DNA from: an uncultured Clostridia bacterium
GTDB taxonomy: Bacteria; Bacillota; Clostridia; TANB77; CAG-508
Assembly: GCA_948739805.1 (NCBI GenBank)
Contig: CAPYID010000003.1
Location: 36,130-100,129, forward strand
Direction: 5' to 3'
Length of the DNA: 64,000 nt
Under the pieces are notes generated by a model. The model had not been told where the DNA came from, did not search any database, and saw only the letters and a list, made by a program, of their open reading frames with translations. Shown here piece after piece: positions 1-9,291 of this stretch; position 1 is the stretch's first letter; the number at the start of each line of letters is the position of its first letter. Both the position numbers and the translations under genes were made by a program.

Positions 1-602
1 ATAACTCTCTCTATTTCTCTATTTCTTCCTACTATATTGTCTAGTTTTCCTTTTTTTGCCTCTATTGTTAAGTCTACACTATATTGATTAAGTACTGATG
101 TGTGTGAATAGCTTCCTTTCCTTTTATTATCTATATTTTTTGCATCTTTATCATTAGAGAAATCTTGGTCATCTAATACCTGCATAATTTCATTATACAT
201 GCTTTGTATATCAATTCCTAAATCGCTTATAATACGTGCTGCAATACTATCTGTTTCTCTAATAATTCCAACCAATATATGTTCTGTACCAATATAATCA
301 GAATCTATTTTTTTTGATTCCTTAAAAGCATTTTCAAATACTTTTTTACTTCTTGGTGTAAATCCCAAGGTTTTATCTATACCCTCTTCGTTTTTTCCTA
401 TTAATCCTTCTATATCATCTAAAATTTTTTCTGTAGTTATATCTTGTTTTTCCAAAACTCTTCCTGCTACTCCTGTTTTTTCCTCAGCTAGTCCATATAA
501 TAAATGCTCTGTTCCTACATAATTATGCCCTAATTTTATTGCTAACTCACTTGCAAGTTCAAGTGCTTTATTCGCACTTTTTGTAAATTTATAATCCATC
601 AT
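1..602 (-). CDS. clpC: ClpC-type AAA+ unfoldase, N-terminal part (cut by window edge)
   Basis: This is the first 200 or so residues of a Clp-family ATPase subunit that unfolds proteins for ClpP in the cytoplasm. The visible part begins MMDYKFTKSANKALELA and contains two Clp_N repeats, each with a GTEH motif (about residues 30 and 105), which in the family bind adaptors and substrates. The linker that follows ends in VGRNREIERVI near the window edge, the usual lead-in to the first AAA module. The start is set by AGGAGAGG just upstream of two tandem ATGs. No mcsA/mcsB/ctsR genes lie directly upstream. The first ATPase domain onward lies outside the window. Confidence 0.93.
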   Translation of the reverse strand, partial: MMDYKFTKSANKALELASELAIKLGHNYVGTEHLLYGLAEEKTGVAGRVLEKQDITTEKILDDIEGLIGKNEEGIDKTLGFTPRSKKVFENAFKESKKIDSDYIGTEHILVGIIRETDSIAARIISDLGIDIQSMYNEIMQVLDDQDFSNDKDAKNIDNKRKGSYSHTSVLNQYSVDLTIEAKKGKLDNIVGRNREIERV

Positions 603-708
603 TTGCTACCTCTCCTCTTGTTTTTTCTCAAATTATAACACTCTAATATTACAATTCAATAGTTTCGACAAACCTTCTGTATCTTAGACAAAGGTTCTAT
701 TATAAAAT

Positions 709-737
709 AAAAAAGTGAGGTAATTTCTCACTTTTTT
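709..737 (-). terminator. Intrinsic terminator of the 42-residue ORF
   Basis: An 11-bp perfect stem (AAAAAAGTGAG / CTCACTTTTTT) with a 7-base loop is followed on the minus strand by a T-rich tract. It overlaps the stop codon of the small gene at 728-856. Confidence 0.75.
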
Positions 738-856
738 GTTATATCTGACAATTTATTTGCAATTTCTTTTTGTTTCTCCAAAGTTAGCCAAGCAAAATAT
801 GATGGAATAAACTCTCCATATTTAGTTGTATCTTCATTTCTTTCCTTTTCTTCCAT
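728..856 (-). CDS. Small hypothetical protein, 42 residues
   Basis: A short gene with a good ribosome site (GGAGAG, seven bases before ATG) and its own terminator hairpin. The protein starts MEEKERNEDTTKYGEF, is highly charged, and has a short aromatic middle (PSYFAWLTLEKQKE) followed by a lysine-rich end. There is no signal peptide or membrane segment. I do not recognise the family. Reality is supported by the ribosome site and terminator rather than by homology. Confidence 0.55.
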   Translation of the reverse strand: MEEKERNEDTTKYGEFIPSYFAWLTLEKQKEIANKLSDITKK

Positions 857-959
857 ATAATACTCTCCTATAAATATAGTTTAGTATTAATATGTTCATT
901 TTTGTTAGTAATATGCAATTTCATTTTGATAAGTTAAAATCTCAGAATTTGTTAATACT

Positions 960-1445
960 TTATATTCTCGGAAAATTTGACCCTCCTGGGAAACCTGGTC
1001 CTGGTCTCATTGGTGGTCTTCCTGGTCTCCTTCTTAATAATTCTTTTATTATTAGGATTCTTATTAAATCTCTTAATAGATAATTATTTTGTCTAGGCTC
1101 TTCTACTTTTCTTACACTTTGTGAATTACTTGTTTTAATTTCTGTACTTCCTTTTCTTACTTCTTTTAATTCTCTTGTTTCTTCTGACATTGCATTATAT
1201 ACTTCTTCTGTCATTCTCGCTATCATTTCTTCATTTATTACTCCTGTTGTCCTCATACATACTTTTTGTACCATAGGTTGTATCATTCTATAAATATCTG
1301 GATACAATTCCTCTAAGTCCATATTTTCATAAGTATTGCTTCTTGGCATTTCATAGATACTTTCTGGTAATTGATATGTATTTTGAGGTCTTATACTATA
1401 TCCTAATACATTTTGCATATATTCTTCATAACTTGAATTATACAT
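960..1445 (-). CDS. Hypothetical protein with Gly/Pro/Arg-rich tail
   Basis: A 161-residue protein of unknown function. The N-terminal 110 residues are Tyr/Met/Glu-rich and probably helical (YEEYMQNVLGYS near the start), then a polar linker, then a short basic helix (LLRDLIRILIIKELLRRR) and a low-complexity tail, RPGRPPMRPGPGFPGG. The tail resembles the proline/glycine-rich ends of some spore or surface-associated proteins, but that is only a resemblance. Ribosome site AGGGAGGAAAAT precedes the ATG. It is transcribed alone, away from clpC. Confidence 0.6.
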   Translation of the reverse strand: MYNSSYEEYMQNVLGYSIRPQNTYQLPESIYEMPRSNTYENMDLEELYPDIYRMIQPMVQKVCMRTTGVINEEMIARMTEEVYNAMSEETRELKEVRKGSTEIKTSNSQSVRKVEEPRQNNYLLRDLIRILIIKELLRRRPGRPPMRPGPGFPGGSNFPRI

Positions 1446-1604
1446 AATTTTCCTCCCTGATTATTTTATAGTTACATTTTATAAACTATTAATTTTAGAA
1501 AATTCCCCAAAGAATAGAATAATTTTAATAGCTATTCATGCTCCTTCTTATTTATAACTTGTAACCTCCTATATTATATTATTATATATTTAAAATTGTG
1601 AATG

Positions 1605-1633
1605 TTGATTTTTGTACTATTTTGTAGTATACT
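1605..1633 (+). promoter_or_regulatory. SigA-type promoter for the gene at 1673
   Basis: TTGATT at 1605-1610, a 17-base spacer, and TATACT at 1628-1633. It lies 40 bases before the start codon. Confidence 0.6.
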
Positions 1634-1672
1634 AGTATAAATATAGTTTCAAGTAAATGGAGGGTAAAAAAA

Positions 1673-2053
1673 ATGACATATGAAAATGAAATTAACAACT
1701 TGAAAACGACTTTAAGTAATATACAACAGATATTAAAATCTCGGAAAAATAAAAATTGGCTAAATGATCCCTTTGCTGTTACTCTAGAGGAAATACTTTG
1801 TAGTTTAAGTATAGAGCAAAAAAAAAACAAAAATAGCTTTGAGCTTATCTATGTTTGTAATGGTGATCCCGTGTTCGCTTCTTATCCTTATGATACAAAG
1901 CATGTTCTGCACTGCTTATTTGAATTACTAAGCTATCTGGAGCTTCATGAAACAGCTGATGTTTCACTTCCAGTTAGTCATAAGCTATGTAATTTAAAAA
2001 GGCAATTTAAAGCTTTATACAAAAAAATATCTAAATCTAAACAAAAGTTGTAA
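1673..2053 (+). CDS. Hypothetical protein, 126 residues, atypical codon use
   Basis: A free-standing gene with ribosome site GGAGG and its own promoter, ended by the bidirectional hairpin at 2084-2122. The protein starts MTYENEINNLKTTLSNIQQ and is probably mostly helical with no membrane segment; I do not recognise a family. Its codon choice (CTG, ATC, CAC, GAG) is less A/T-biased than its neighbours and it uses the CGG codon in frame at 1740-1742 (residue 24), which conserved genes here avoid or treat as a shift site. That suggests recent acquisition; if CGG shifts the frame here too, the protein would stop a few codons later. Confidence 0.6.
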   Translation: MTYENEINNLKTTLSNIQQILKSRKNKNWLNDPFAVTLEEILCSLSIEQKKNKNSFELIYVCNGDPVFASYPYDTKHVLHCLFELLSYLELHETADVSLPVSHKLCNLKRQFKALYKKISKSKQKL

Positions 2054-2083
2054 ATCATTTAGTTTAATTTGGTCATTTAATTC

Positions 2084-2122
2084 AAACATACTGAGATAAA
2101 CAATGTTTATCTCAGTATGTTT
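2084..2122. terminator. Bidirectional terminator between the 1673 gene and murD
   Basis: A perfect 18-bp inverted repeat with a 3-base loop, A-rich on one side and T-rich on the other, between two converging genes. Confidence 0.85.
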
Positions 2123-2123
2123 C

Positions 2124-3524
2124 TTATATTCTATTAACTAATTCTTTAAACTTTTCCCCACGTTCTGCGAAGTTCTTAAATAAATCGAAACTTGCACTTG
2201 CTGGAGAAAATAATACTATTTGTCCTTGCTTAGCTACTTTATGTGCAATTTTAACAGTATCTTCTAGGCTATTACACATATATGTTTCTATTTGTTTGTT
2301 TTGTTTTTCTGCCTCTTCTTTTACAGCATAAAAAATTTTGTCGGCTGTTTGCCCCATTAAAATTAGAGTTTTTACTTTATCTAATATAGGTTTAGCAAGT
2401 GGCACATAATCTAAGTGTTTGTCATATCCTCCTGCAATTAAAATAATTTCTTCATCAAATGACTGTAAACCTGCCATAGTTCTTGTTGGACTTGTTCCTA
2501 TTGAATCGTTATACCACTTTACTCCATCTATTTCTTTTACTAATTCTAGTCTGTGTTCAACTCCTTCAAAATTTGATATTACATTAATTTGTGTGTCTAT
2601 ATCAACTAGTCCCCCTGTTACTGCAATTGCTGCACATGCATTCTCATAATTATGATTTCCTCTTAATTTTATATTTTTTGTATCTAATATATGTCTCCTT
2701 ACTTTATCTTTACATTCTTTTATTATTCCATCATCTAAAATTATTCCATCAGATAATTTTTCCTTACTACTAAAGAATTTAACTTTTCCATTTGCTTCAT
2801 TTGCAATTTCTCTTGTAATATCATTATCATAATTTAATACTACTATTCCATTACTATCTTGATATTTGAAAATATTTTTCTTAGCTTCTATATATTCTTC
2901 ATAATCTTTATGTATATTCAAATGATTGGGTGATATGTTTGTAATTACTGAAATTTGAGGACTAACTTCCATTCCCATTAATTGAAAACTACTCATCTCT
3001 AGCACAACTATATCTTCAGGCATCATTTCTTGTATTTTTGTAAATAATGGTGTTCCTATATTTCCTCCTAAAAAACATTTATAGCCTTTTGCTTTTATTA
3101 TCTCATATATTAAAGTTGTAGTTGTTGTTTTACCATCACTTCCTGTAACTCCTATTATAGTTGATGGAGACATTTGTAATACCATTTCTATTTCTGATGT
3201 AAGTACTGCTCCACGTTTTACCTCTTCTTGTAGTTCTTCTTTAGTTGGCATACAACTTGGAGACCTAAAAATAATATCAAATCCTTTTAAATTTTTTAAA
3301 CTTTCCTCCCCAAAATAAGAGTTTACTTCATATTTTCTAATCTTTTCAAGTGCTTCTATTGGTATTTTATCTATGGTTCTGTCATCAAATACTGTTACTA
3401 TAGCTTCTTTTTCATTCATATAGTCTAATAATGGAATGTTACTAACTCCTAGTCCAATTATAGCTACTTTTCTATTCTTTAAATAATTATTGAATTCCTC
3501 TAATCTTTCATTTTTATATGACAT
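2124..3524 (-). CDS. murD: UDP-N-acetylmuramoyl-L-alanine--D-glutamate ligase
   Basis: MurD adds D-glutamate to UDP-MurNAc-L-Ala in the cytoplasmic stage of peptidoglycan synthesis. The protein has the N-terminal Rossmann-like domain (VAIIGLGVSNIPLLDYM), the Mur-ligase P-loop GVTGSDGKTTTT near residue 128, the central motif NISPNHLNIH and the C-terminal domain with GVEHRLE and GGYDKHLDY. About 466 residues is normal for the family. GGAGGT lies directly before the ATG at 3524; the more upstream ATG at 3536 overlaps that ribosome site and is unlikely. It is not inside a dcw cluster here. Confidence 0.97.
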   Translation of the reverse strand: MSYKNERLEEFNNYLKNRKVAIIGLGVSNIPLLDYMNEKEAIVTVFDDRTIDKIPIEALEKIRKYEVNSYFGEESLKNLKGFDIIFRSPSCMPTKEELQEEVKRGAVLTSEIEMVLQMSPSTIIGVTGSDGKTTTTTLIYEIIKAKGYKCFLGGNIGTPLFTKIQEMMPEDIVVLEMSSFQLMGMEVSPQISVITNISPNHLNIHKDYEEYIEAKKNIFKYQDSNGIVVLNYDNDITREIANEANGKVKFFSSKEKLSDGIILDDGIIKECKDKVRRHILDTKNIKLRGNHNYENACAAIAVTGGLVDIDTQINVISNFEGVEHRLELVKEIDGVKWYNDSIGTSPTRTMAGLQSFDEEIILIAGGYDKHLDYVPLAKPILDKVKTLILMGQTADKIFYAVKEEAEKQNKQIETYMCNSLEDTVKIAHKVAKQGQIVLFSPASASFDLFKNFAERGEKFKELVNRI

Positions 3525-3721
3525 TTTGACCTCCATAATAATTTTTCATATTATTATATTCTTTTTATGTTATTTCAGTTACATATTATACACCTAATAT
3601 TTTGAATTGTCTATTGTTTAAAAGTTAGAAATTAGAGCTTAAAAAAAATTTTTTAATGTATATTTTACATTTTTTAGTTAATAATATGTTTATACTTAAT
3701 TGTATTGGAGGTGCATTTATT

Positions 3722-3808
3722 ATGTCAAAAGAAAAGAAAAACAACAACAAAAATAATAACAACAACAATAATAACAATAACAACCAAAATCAAAACAACG
3801 ATAGATAA
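3722..3808 (+). CDS. Poly-asparagine microprotein, 28 residues
   Basis: A tiny gene with a strong ribosome site (GGAGG, nine to ten bases before ATG) and a textbook terminator seven bases after its stop. The product begins MSKEKKNNNK, runs through eleven consecutive asparagines, and ends QNQNNDR: well over half the residues are Asn. AAC and AAT are mixed irregularly, so this is not a simple DNA triplet expansion. There is no signal or membrane segment. I cannot assign a function; expression signals on both sides argue that it is translated. Confidence 0.6.
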   Translation: MSKEKKNNNKNNNNNNNNNNNQNQNNDR

Positions 3809-3815
3809 TTTCAGT

Positions 3816-3838
3816 GGGCACGAAAATTCGTGCCCTTT
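3816..3838 (+). terminator. Terminator of the poly-Asn microprotein gene
   Basis: Nine-bp perfect stem GGGCACGAA / TTCGTGCCC with a two-base AA loop, followed by TTTCTT. Confidence 0.85.
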
Positions 3839-3916
3839 CTTAATATCTAAACATAATATAGAAGGGTACAGTGGTGTCATGTCTAATGTGTATTCTCTCA
3901 AATAGTACCACTCCAT

Positions 3917-6748
3917 TCATTTTAAATATTTTTCTAGAAATCTACCTGTATAACTTCTCTCATTCTTTACTATTTGCTCTGGAGTCCCTACTTGTACTAT
4001 TGTTCCTCCGCCATCTCCTCCTTCTGGTCCTAAGTCTACTATATAGTCACATGCTTTTATTAAGTCTAAGTTATGTTCTATTACTATTATTGAGTTTCCT
4101 GTGTCTACTAGTCTTTGTAATATGTCTACTAGTCTATGTACATCTGCTATATGTAATCCTGTTGTTGGTTCATCTAGTATATATAGTGTTTTTCCTGTTG
4201 CTCTTTTTGATAATTCTGTTGCCAGTTTTACACGTTGTGCTTCCCCTCCTGATAGTGTTGTTGATGGCTGTCCTAGTTTTATATATCCTAGTCCTACATC
4301 ATTTAAAGTTTGTATTCGTTGTTTGATTTTCGGTATGTTTTCAAAAAAGTCTAATGCTTCTTCTACTGTCATGTCTAGTACTTCTGATATATTTTTTCCT
4401 TTATATTTTACTTCTAGTGTTTCTCTGTTATATCTAGCTCCTCCACATACTTCGCATGGTACATAAATGTCTGGTAAAAAGTGCATTTCAATTCTTATAG
4501 AACCATCTCCATTGCATGCTTCACATCTTCCACCTGGAACATTGAAACTAAATCTTCCCTTTTGGTATCCTCGCATTTTTGCTTCATTTGTAGTAGCAAA
4601 GATCTCTCTTATGTCATCAAATACTCCTGTGTATGTTGCTGGATTAGAACGAGGTGTTCTTCCTATTGGTGATTGATCTATGTTTATTATTTTATCTATG
4701 TTTTCAATTCCTTTTACTTCTTTGCATTTTCCTGGTTTTTCATTTGCACCATTTAAGTCTCTTGATATGGTTTTATATAATATATCGTTTACTAGTGTAC
4801 TTTTTCCAGAACCAGAAACTCCTGTAACACATGTGAATACTCCTAATGGGAATTTAACATTTATATTTTTTAAGTTGTTTTGACTTGCACCTATAATTTC
4901 TATTGATTTCCCATTTGATTTTCTTCTTTTCTTTGGTACTTCTATTTTTTTCCTTCCACTTAAATATGCTCCTGTTTCTGAACCTTTTATTAGCTTTATT
5001 TCTTCTGCTGTTCCTTGTCCTAATACATTCCCTCCATGTACTCCTGCACCAGGTCCAATATCTACTATTTGGTCTGCTGCATACATTGTGTCTTCATCAT
5101 GTTCTACAACTAATACTGAATTTCCTAAGTCTCTTAATTTTTTTAATGTTGCTATTAATTTTTCGTTGTCTCTTTGATGTAATCCTATACTTGGTTCATC
5201 TAATATGTAAAGTACTCCTGTTAAGCTTGAACCAATTTGAGTTGCAAGACGTATACGTTGTGCTTCTCCTCCTGATAATGTTCCTGCTGGTCTTGATAGT
5301 GTTAAATATTCAAGTCCAACATCTAATAAAAACTGTAACCTTTTATTTAGTTCTTTTAATATCATATCTGCAATCATTGCTTCTTGTTTTGTTAATTTTA
5401 AATTGTTTAAAAATTGCTTTATTTTATCTATTGACATTTCTGTTAGTTCATTAATGTTTTTGTCTTCAATTTTAACTGCTAAACTTTCTTTTTTTAGTCT
5501 CGCTCCTTTGCATACAGGACAATCTGATTCACTCATGTACATTTCATAGAAATCTCTCATTCCTTGTGATTTAGTTTCATTATGTCTTCTTTCTAGTGTT
5601 GGAATTACTCCTTCAAATGGAGTTGTGAATTTTCTTACTCCAAATGGAGATTCATATTCAAAGTCTATTTTTTCATCTCCTGTACCATATAAGATTTTTT
5701 CTAAAAATTCTTTTGGTAATTTTTTTATTGGTTGTTTTATATTGACTCCATAATATCTTCCTATACTTTCAAAATACATTTTTGCCATGGTGTCACCCTT
5801 TTTCATTGTACTTGAACCAAATGCTTTTACCCCATCATATAAAGTTTTGTTTTTATCTGGAATTATTAAGTCTTCATCCATTTTCATTAAATATCCAATT
5901 CCTGTACATGCTGGACATGCTCCAAATGGATTGTTAAATGAAAACATTCTTGGTGTTAGTTCTTCAATACTTATTCCACAGTCTACACATGAGTAATTTG
6001 TGTTGTACATTTTTTCATATTTATTGTCTTTTTCTGAAATTTCTACTAGTACTATGTTATTTGCATTTTTTAATGAAACTTCTATTGATTCTGCTAGTCT
6101 ATTCCTAATGTCTTCTTTTATAACTAGTCTATCTACTACTAATTCTATATTGTGTTTTTTCTTTCTATCTATTTCTATGTCATCTGTGAGTTCTACCATT
6201 TCTCCATCAATTCTAGCTCTGACAAAACCTTGTCTTTGATAACTTTCTAACTGTTTTACAAATTCCCCTTTTCTTCCTCTTATGATTGGTGCTAAAATTT
6301 GTATTTTAGTTCCTTCTGGTAATTTTAATACATCATCTATTATTTGGTCTAATGTTTGTTTTTCTATCTTTTTTCCACAGTTTGGGCAATATGCTACACC
6401 TATTCTTGCATATAATAAACGAATATAGTCATATATTTCTGTTACTGTTCCTACTGTTGACCTTGGATTTTTGGATGTTGTTTTTTGGTCTATTGATATT
6501 GCTGGTGAAAGTCCTTCTATTGATTCAACATCTGGTTTTTCCATTATTCCTAAAAACTGCCTTGCATATGATGATAAACTTTCTACATATCTTCTTTGAC
6601 CTTCTGCATATAATGTATCAAATGCTAAGGATGATTTTCCTGAACCTGAAAGCCCTGTGATTACAACTAATTTGTCTCTTGGGATTTCAAGGTTTATGTT
6701 TTTCAAATTATGTTCTTTTGCTCCTTTTATTACTATTTTATCATTCAT
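3917..6748 (-). CDS. uvrA: Excinuclease ABC subunit A
   Basis: UvrA is the damage-sensing ATPase dimer of nucleotide excision repair and loads UvrB. All parts are visible in 943 residues: first Walker A GLSGSGKSSLAFDT near residue 31, zinc-binding Cys pairs (CPNCGKK near 120; CPVCKGARLK near 412), ABC signature LSGGEAQRIRLA near 490, second Walker A GVSGSGKSTLVND near 640, the second zinc module CEACNGDG...CEVCGGARY, and a second LSGGEAQRVKLA. Length and order are normal. No uvrB is adjacent. Many long open frames on the opposite strand of this gene are shadows. Confidence 0.98.
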   Translation of the reverse strand: MNDKIVIKGAKEHNLKNINLEIPRDKLVVITGLSGSGKSSLAFDTLYAEGQRRYVESLSSYARQFLGIMEKPDVESIEGLSPAISIDQKTTSKNPRSTVGTVTEIYDYIRLLYARIGVAYCPNCGKKIEKQTLDQIIDDVLKLPEGTKIQILAPIIRGRKGEFVKQLESYQRQGFVRARIDGEMVELTDDIEIDRKKKHNIELVVDRLVIKEDIRNRLAESIEVSLKNANNIVLVEISEKDNKYEKMYNTNYSCVDCGISIEELTPRMFSFNNPFGACPACTGIGYLMKMDEDLIIPDKNKTLYDGVKAFGSSTMKKGDTMAKMYFESIGRYYGVNIKQPIKKLPKEFLEKILYGTGDEKIDFEYESPFGVRKFTTPFEGVIPTLERRHNETKSQGMRDFYEMYMSESDCPVCKGARLKKESLAVKIEDKNINELTEMSIDKIKQFLNNLKLTKQEAMIADMILKELNKRLQFLLDVGLEYLTLSRPAGTLSGGEAQRIRLATQIGSSLTGVLYILDEPSIGLHQRDNEKLIATLKKLRDLGNSVLVVEHDEDTMYAADQIVDIGPGAGVHGGNVLGQGTAEEIKLIKGSETGAYLSGRKKIEVPKKRRKSNGKSIEIIGASQNNLKNINVKFPLGVFTCVTGVSGSGKSTLVNDILYKTISRDLNGANEKPGKCKEVKGIENIDKIINIDQSPIGRTPRSNPATYTGVFDDIREIFATTNEAKMRGYQKGRFSFNVPGGRCEACNGDGSIRIEMHFLPDIYVPCEVCGGARYNRETLEVKYKGKNISEVLDMTVEEALDFFENIPKIKQRIQTLNDVGLGYIKLGQPSTTLSGGEAQRVKLATELSKRATGKTLYILDEPTTGLHIADVHRLVDILQRLVDTGNSIIVIEHNLDLIKACDYIVDLGPEGGDGGGTIVQVGTPEQIVKNERSYTGRFLEKYLK

Positions 6749-6792
6749 CTCGTCATTCCCTTTTTTATATATTTTGTGTCAAACACTGATAT

Positions 6793-6821
6793 ATTTTATC
6801 ATATTTCTTTTATATATTCAA
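6793..6821 (-). promoter_or_regulatory. Probable SigA-type promoter for uvrA
   Basis: On the minus strand TTGAAT, a 17-base spacer, and TAAAAT, about 45 bases before the uvrA start. No LexA box was recognised. Confidence 0.4.
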
Positions 6822-6863
6822 TAGTTTGTCACAAATTTTTGTTTGTAGCTTAGTTTATTCAAG

Positions 6864-7691
6864 TTATTTTTTCAAGTATTCAATATATTCTTCTAGACAT
6901 AAATTCATCTCATTCATTCTTTTTGCATGTTCTATTCCAACATATCGCCAATGCCATGGTTCATAGTTTACTTTTGTTATTGCTTCTTTTTCTTTTTTGT
7001 ACCTTAATATAAATCCATAATTTTCTGCATTTTTTATAAGCCATTCAAATGCTTTTGTATTTTCAAATTCTAAATTTACATAGTTTAAATCTACTGCAAG
7101 TCCTAAGTTATGCTCACTTGTTCCTGGTTTATTTATAACCTTTAGTGTAAGTTCTTCTGCTTCTTTATGTGATTTTCCATTTTTCATATATTCACTAATT
7201 TTTTTACTGAATACCTTTTGTTGCTGTTCAATACTTCTGTATGAAGACTGTACCCATATCTCTGTTATATTATCTTTTTTCATTTCTGTAATCATTTCCT
7301 TCAATTTACCTATCGCCCTTGTATCAAATTTCCTTATATTATCTATTGACGAAAGTTCAGGTACAAAATTATTAGGCAAACTGTTTTCATAGTTTACTAA
7401 TTTAAGATTCCATTCATTAATTGCAGATTGTGTTTTTATATTATTTTCTGATACTATATTTTCATTATTTATTATATTATTTGTATTACTTATTGTACTT
7501 GTATTATTTTCAATATTATTTAACACATTCATATTGCCTATAGAGTTGCTAAATAATTCTGTATTATTTGTGATATTATCTGCTATATTTTTGCTTTCAT
7601 CTAATATGTTTTTTCCTTTGCATAATAATTTAATTTCAATTATTAACACTGCTACTAGAAAAATTGCAATAATAATTGCTATTTTTTTCAT
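6864..7691 (-). CDS. VanY-type D-Ala-D-Ala carboxypeptidase, membrane anchored
   Basis: A zinc peptidase of the VanY/LAS group that trims the terminal D-Ala from peptidoglycan stem peptides outside the cell. The N-terminus is a single membrane anchor (about residues 5-22), followed by a low-complexity Asn/Ile/Ser linker (to about 90) and the catalytic domain with SEHNLGLAVDLNY (zinc His and Asp) and EPWHWRYVG (catalytic Glu and zinc His). The family is well known from vancomycin-resistance clusters, but no van genes are nearby, so ordinary wall maintenance is more likely. An upstream ATG at 7703 sits directly against GGAAGGA; the ATG at 7691 is better spaced. Confidence 0.88.
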   Translation of the reverse strand: MKKIAIIIAIFLVAVLIIEIKLLCKGKNILDESKNIADNITNNTELFSNSIGNMNVLNNIENNTSTISNTNNIINNENIVSENNIKTQSAINEWNLKLVNYENSLPNNFVPELSSIDNIRKFDTRAIGKLKEMITEMKKDNITEIWVQSSYRSIEQQQKVFSKKISEYMKNGKSHKEAEELTLKVINKPGTSEHNLGLAVDLNYVNLEFENTKAFEWLIKNAENYGFILRYKKEKEAITKVNYEPWHWRYVGIEHAKRMNEMNLCLEEYIEYLKK

Positions 7692-7738
7692 TTTTACTAT
7701 CATTCCTTCCCAAAAAAGAACAAATTTAATTTCTTATA

Positions 7739-8440
7739 TTATTTTTTTCTTCTTATTAATATAAGTGGAGTAAGTTCTCTACCTTGTCCTGCTGGATTGT
7801 CCTTTATAATTTCTTTTAACTCATCATCATTAAGTTCAATATCAACTGATTTTCCAAGTATTTCTCTTCCTAAATCATTTGCATCAACTATCATTGTACT
7901 TATACCTAATTTTTGTTTAATTTCATTACAAACTTGATTAGAATTTGATGGAAGTTCAATTCCTATATCTTCATATTCCTTCCAAACAGCTCCATAAAAT
8001 CCATCTAAACCACTTACTTGTTCTCCTACTATCTTGTAGAAAATTCCCTTTATACCAATAATCTTAGTTATACAACTACAAACACTTGCAAATAGTACTT
8101 TAAGTAATCCTGCTTTATTAATAGCATATTGCATTTTTATACTTTCCCCTACACCTATCCCCTTAGATTTTGGATGACTTGCAAATTTTGACAATAGCTT
8201 AGCCCAAAATCCTATTTTTATTTCTTCTCTTTTTATTACTTTATTTTGGCATAAAGCAATGATTTTCTCCGAACTTGATATTATATCTCCTTCTTTATAT
8301 ATTGGACTTACATATTCTTTAAAAATATCTATATAATCTTCTCCTTGTTTTACAAATCTTGTTTTTATTGCATGTCTTATATATGTTACACCATTTACTT
8401 CGATTTCAACTTTCTTTCCTATATTAGCTATATATTCCAT
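7739..8440 (-). CDS. F420-0:gamma-glutamyl ligase-like (CofE-fold) protein
   Basis: A 233-residue protein that matches the CofE-like ligase family by general sequence pattern: DIISSSEKIIALCQ near the start of the domain, KGIGVGESIKMQYA in the middle, VDANDLGREILG and a C-terminal NPAGQGRELTPLILIRR. True CofE adds glutamates to coenzyme F420, which clostridia normally do not make; homologues in F420-free Firmicutes are of unknown role. It follows the gene at 8535-9248 on the same strand. The family assignment is from memory of the family, the function is open. Confidence 0.7.
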   Translation of the reverse strand: MEYIANIGKKVEIEVNGVTYIRHAIKTRFVKQGEDYIDIFKEYVSPIYKEGDIISSSEKIIALCQNKVIKREEIKIGFWAKLLSKFASHPKSKGIGVGESIKMQYAINKAGLLKVLFASVCSCITKIIGIKGIFYKIVGEQVSGLDGFYGAVWKEYEDIGIELPSNSNQVCNEIKQKLGISTMIVDANDLGREILGKSVDIELNDDELKEIIKDNPAGQGRELTPLILIRRKK

Positions 8441-8534
8441 ATTGTTTCTCCTCCTAAAAATAAAATATATTTTTAGGATAACATTATTTTGTATCTAAGT
8501 TGTTCTTAAGTTGTATCTAAATTGTATCTAATTA

Positions 8535-9248
8535 TTAAGGGTTTAATATATCTAATAAATATTCATTTGTCATTGAATGAATTGATATCATATATGTTTT
8601 ATCATAATATACAATATTTACCGACAATTTAGCTTTTTCTGAAACTAGCATATTGTCTTTATAAGTCCAATCATCTATTATATATAAATCTAAATATGTC
8701 ACATAATTTCTTAATATTTTCTCTTCATCTCTTCCTTCTTCATTATTATTTCTAACTATTCCAGCATAAGTTAGTATTTTACCTGTTTTTTCTTCTATTT
8801 CTACAAACATTTCAGAATTATTTATCTGAAAAACTATTCTGTATATTTTATATTGTTTTTTTTTAGTATTATATTCCTTCCCATAAATGTAATATTTAAA
8901 GTTTGCCTCTTCATCATTTTCTATTTTGCTATTATGTATTTGCATTTTTCTTGTTTCCTCGTTTAAATATTTTATAATTTTATCATTATTTTCTTTACTA
9001 TTTACTACAAGTGATATCTCTGCATAATTATTAGAAATTTTTAAATTAGAAGATCCATCTTGTATATCATGTATTGTTTTTACTAAATAAATACTCTCAG
9101 CTTGTACATCAATCTTACTATCTATTAGCTTTTTCTTATAACTTGTATTTTCCATCTTTAAGTCTTCTAAACTAAATAAGACATTTGGCATACAAAATGA
9201 TAAGTATACAATTATTATGACTATTAGATAGATAAAAATCTTTTTCAT
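8535..9248 (-). CDS. Membrane-anchored extracytoplasmic protein next to a two-component system
   Basis: An unrecognised 237-residue protein with one N-terminal membrane anchor or signal segment (IFIYLIVIIIVYLSF) and the remainder outside. Its middle (YRIVFQINNSEMFVEIEEKTGKILTYAGI) resembles a PepSY-like beta-sheet module, in which a substrate-shaped strand is followed by EKTGKI. It lies directly downstream of the response regulator and sensor kinase genes on the same strand, so it may be an accessory of that sensor, comparable in layout to YycH/YycI-type accessories. ATG at 9248 is chosen because GAGG is well spaced from it; the ATG at 9260 touches the preceding AAGGA. Confidence 0.6.
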   Translation of the reverse strand: MKKIFIYLIVIIIVYLSFCMPNVLFSLEDLKMENTSYKKKLIDSKIDVQAESIYLVKTIHDIQDGSSNLKISNNYAEISLVVNSKENNDKIIKYLNEETRKMQIHNSKIENDEEANFKYYIYGKEYNTKKKQYKIYRIVFQINNSEMFVEIEEKTGKILTYAGIVRNNNEEGRDEEKILRNYVTYLDLYIIDDWTYKDNMLVSEKAKLSVNIVYYDKTYMISIHSMTNEYLLDILNP

Positions 9249-9291
9249 ATATAACCTCATTCCTTCTAAGCATATATACTTAGTTATAAAA

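Noticed and set aside
3705..3905. 66-residue frame across the poly-Asn gene
   Set aside because: It is out of frame with the well-placed ATG/ribosome site and runs through the terminator; the 28-residue frame is the supported one.
4903..5454. Long open frame opposite uvrA
   Set aside because: It has no ribosome site and a Leu/Val-rich translation, typical of a shadow of an A/T-rich gene on the other strand.
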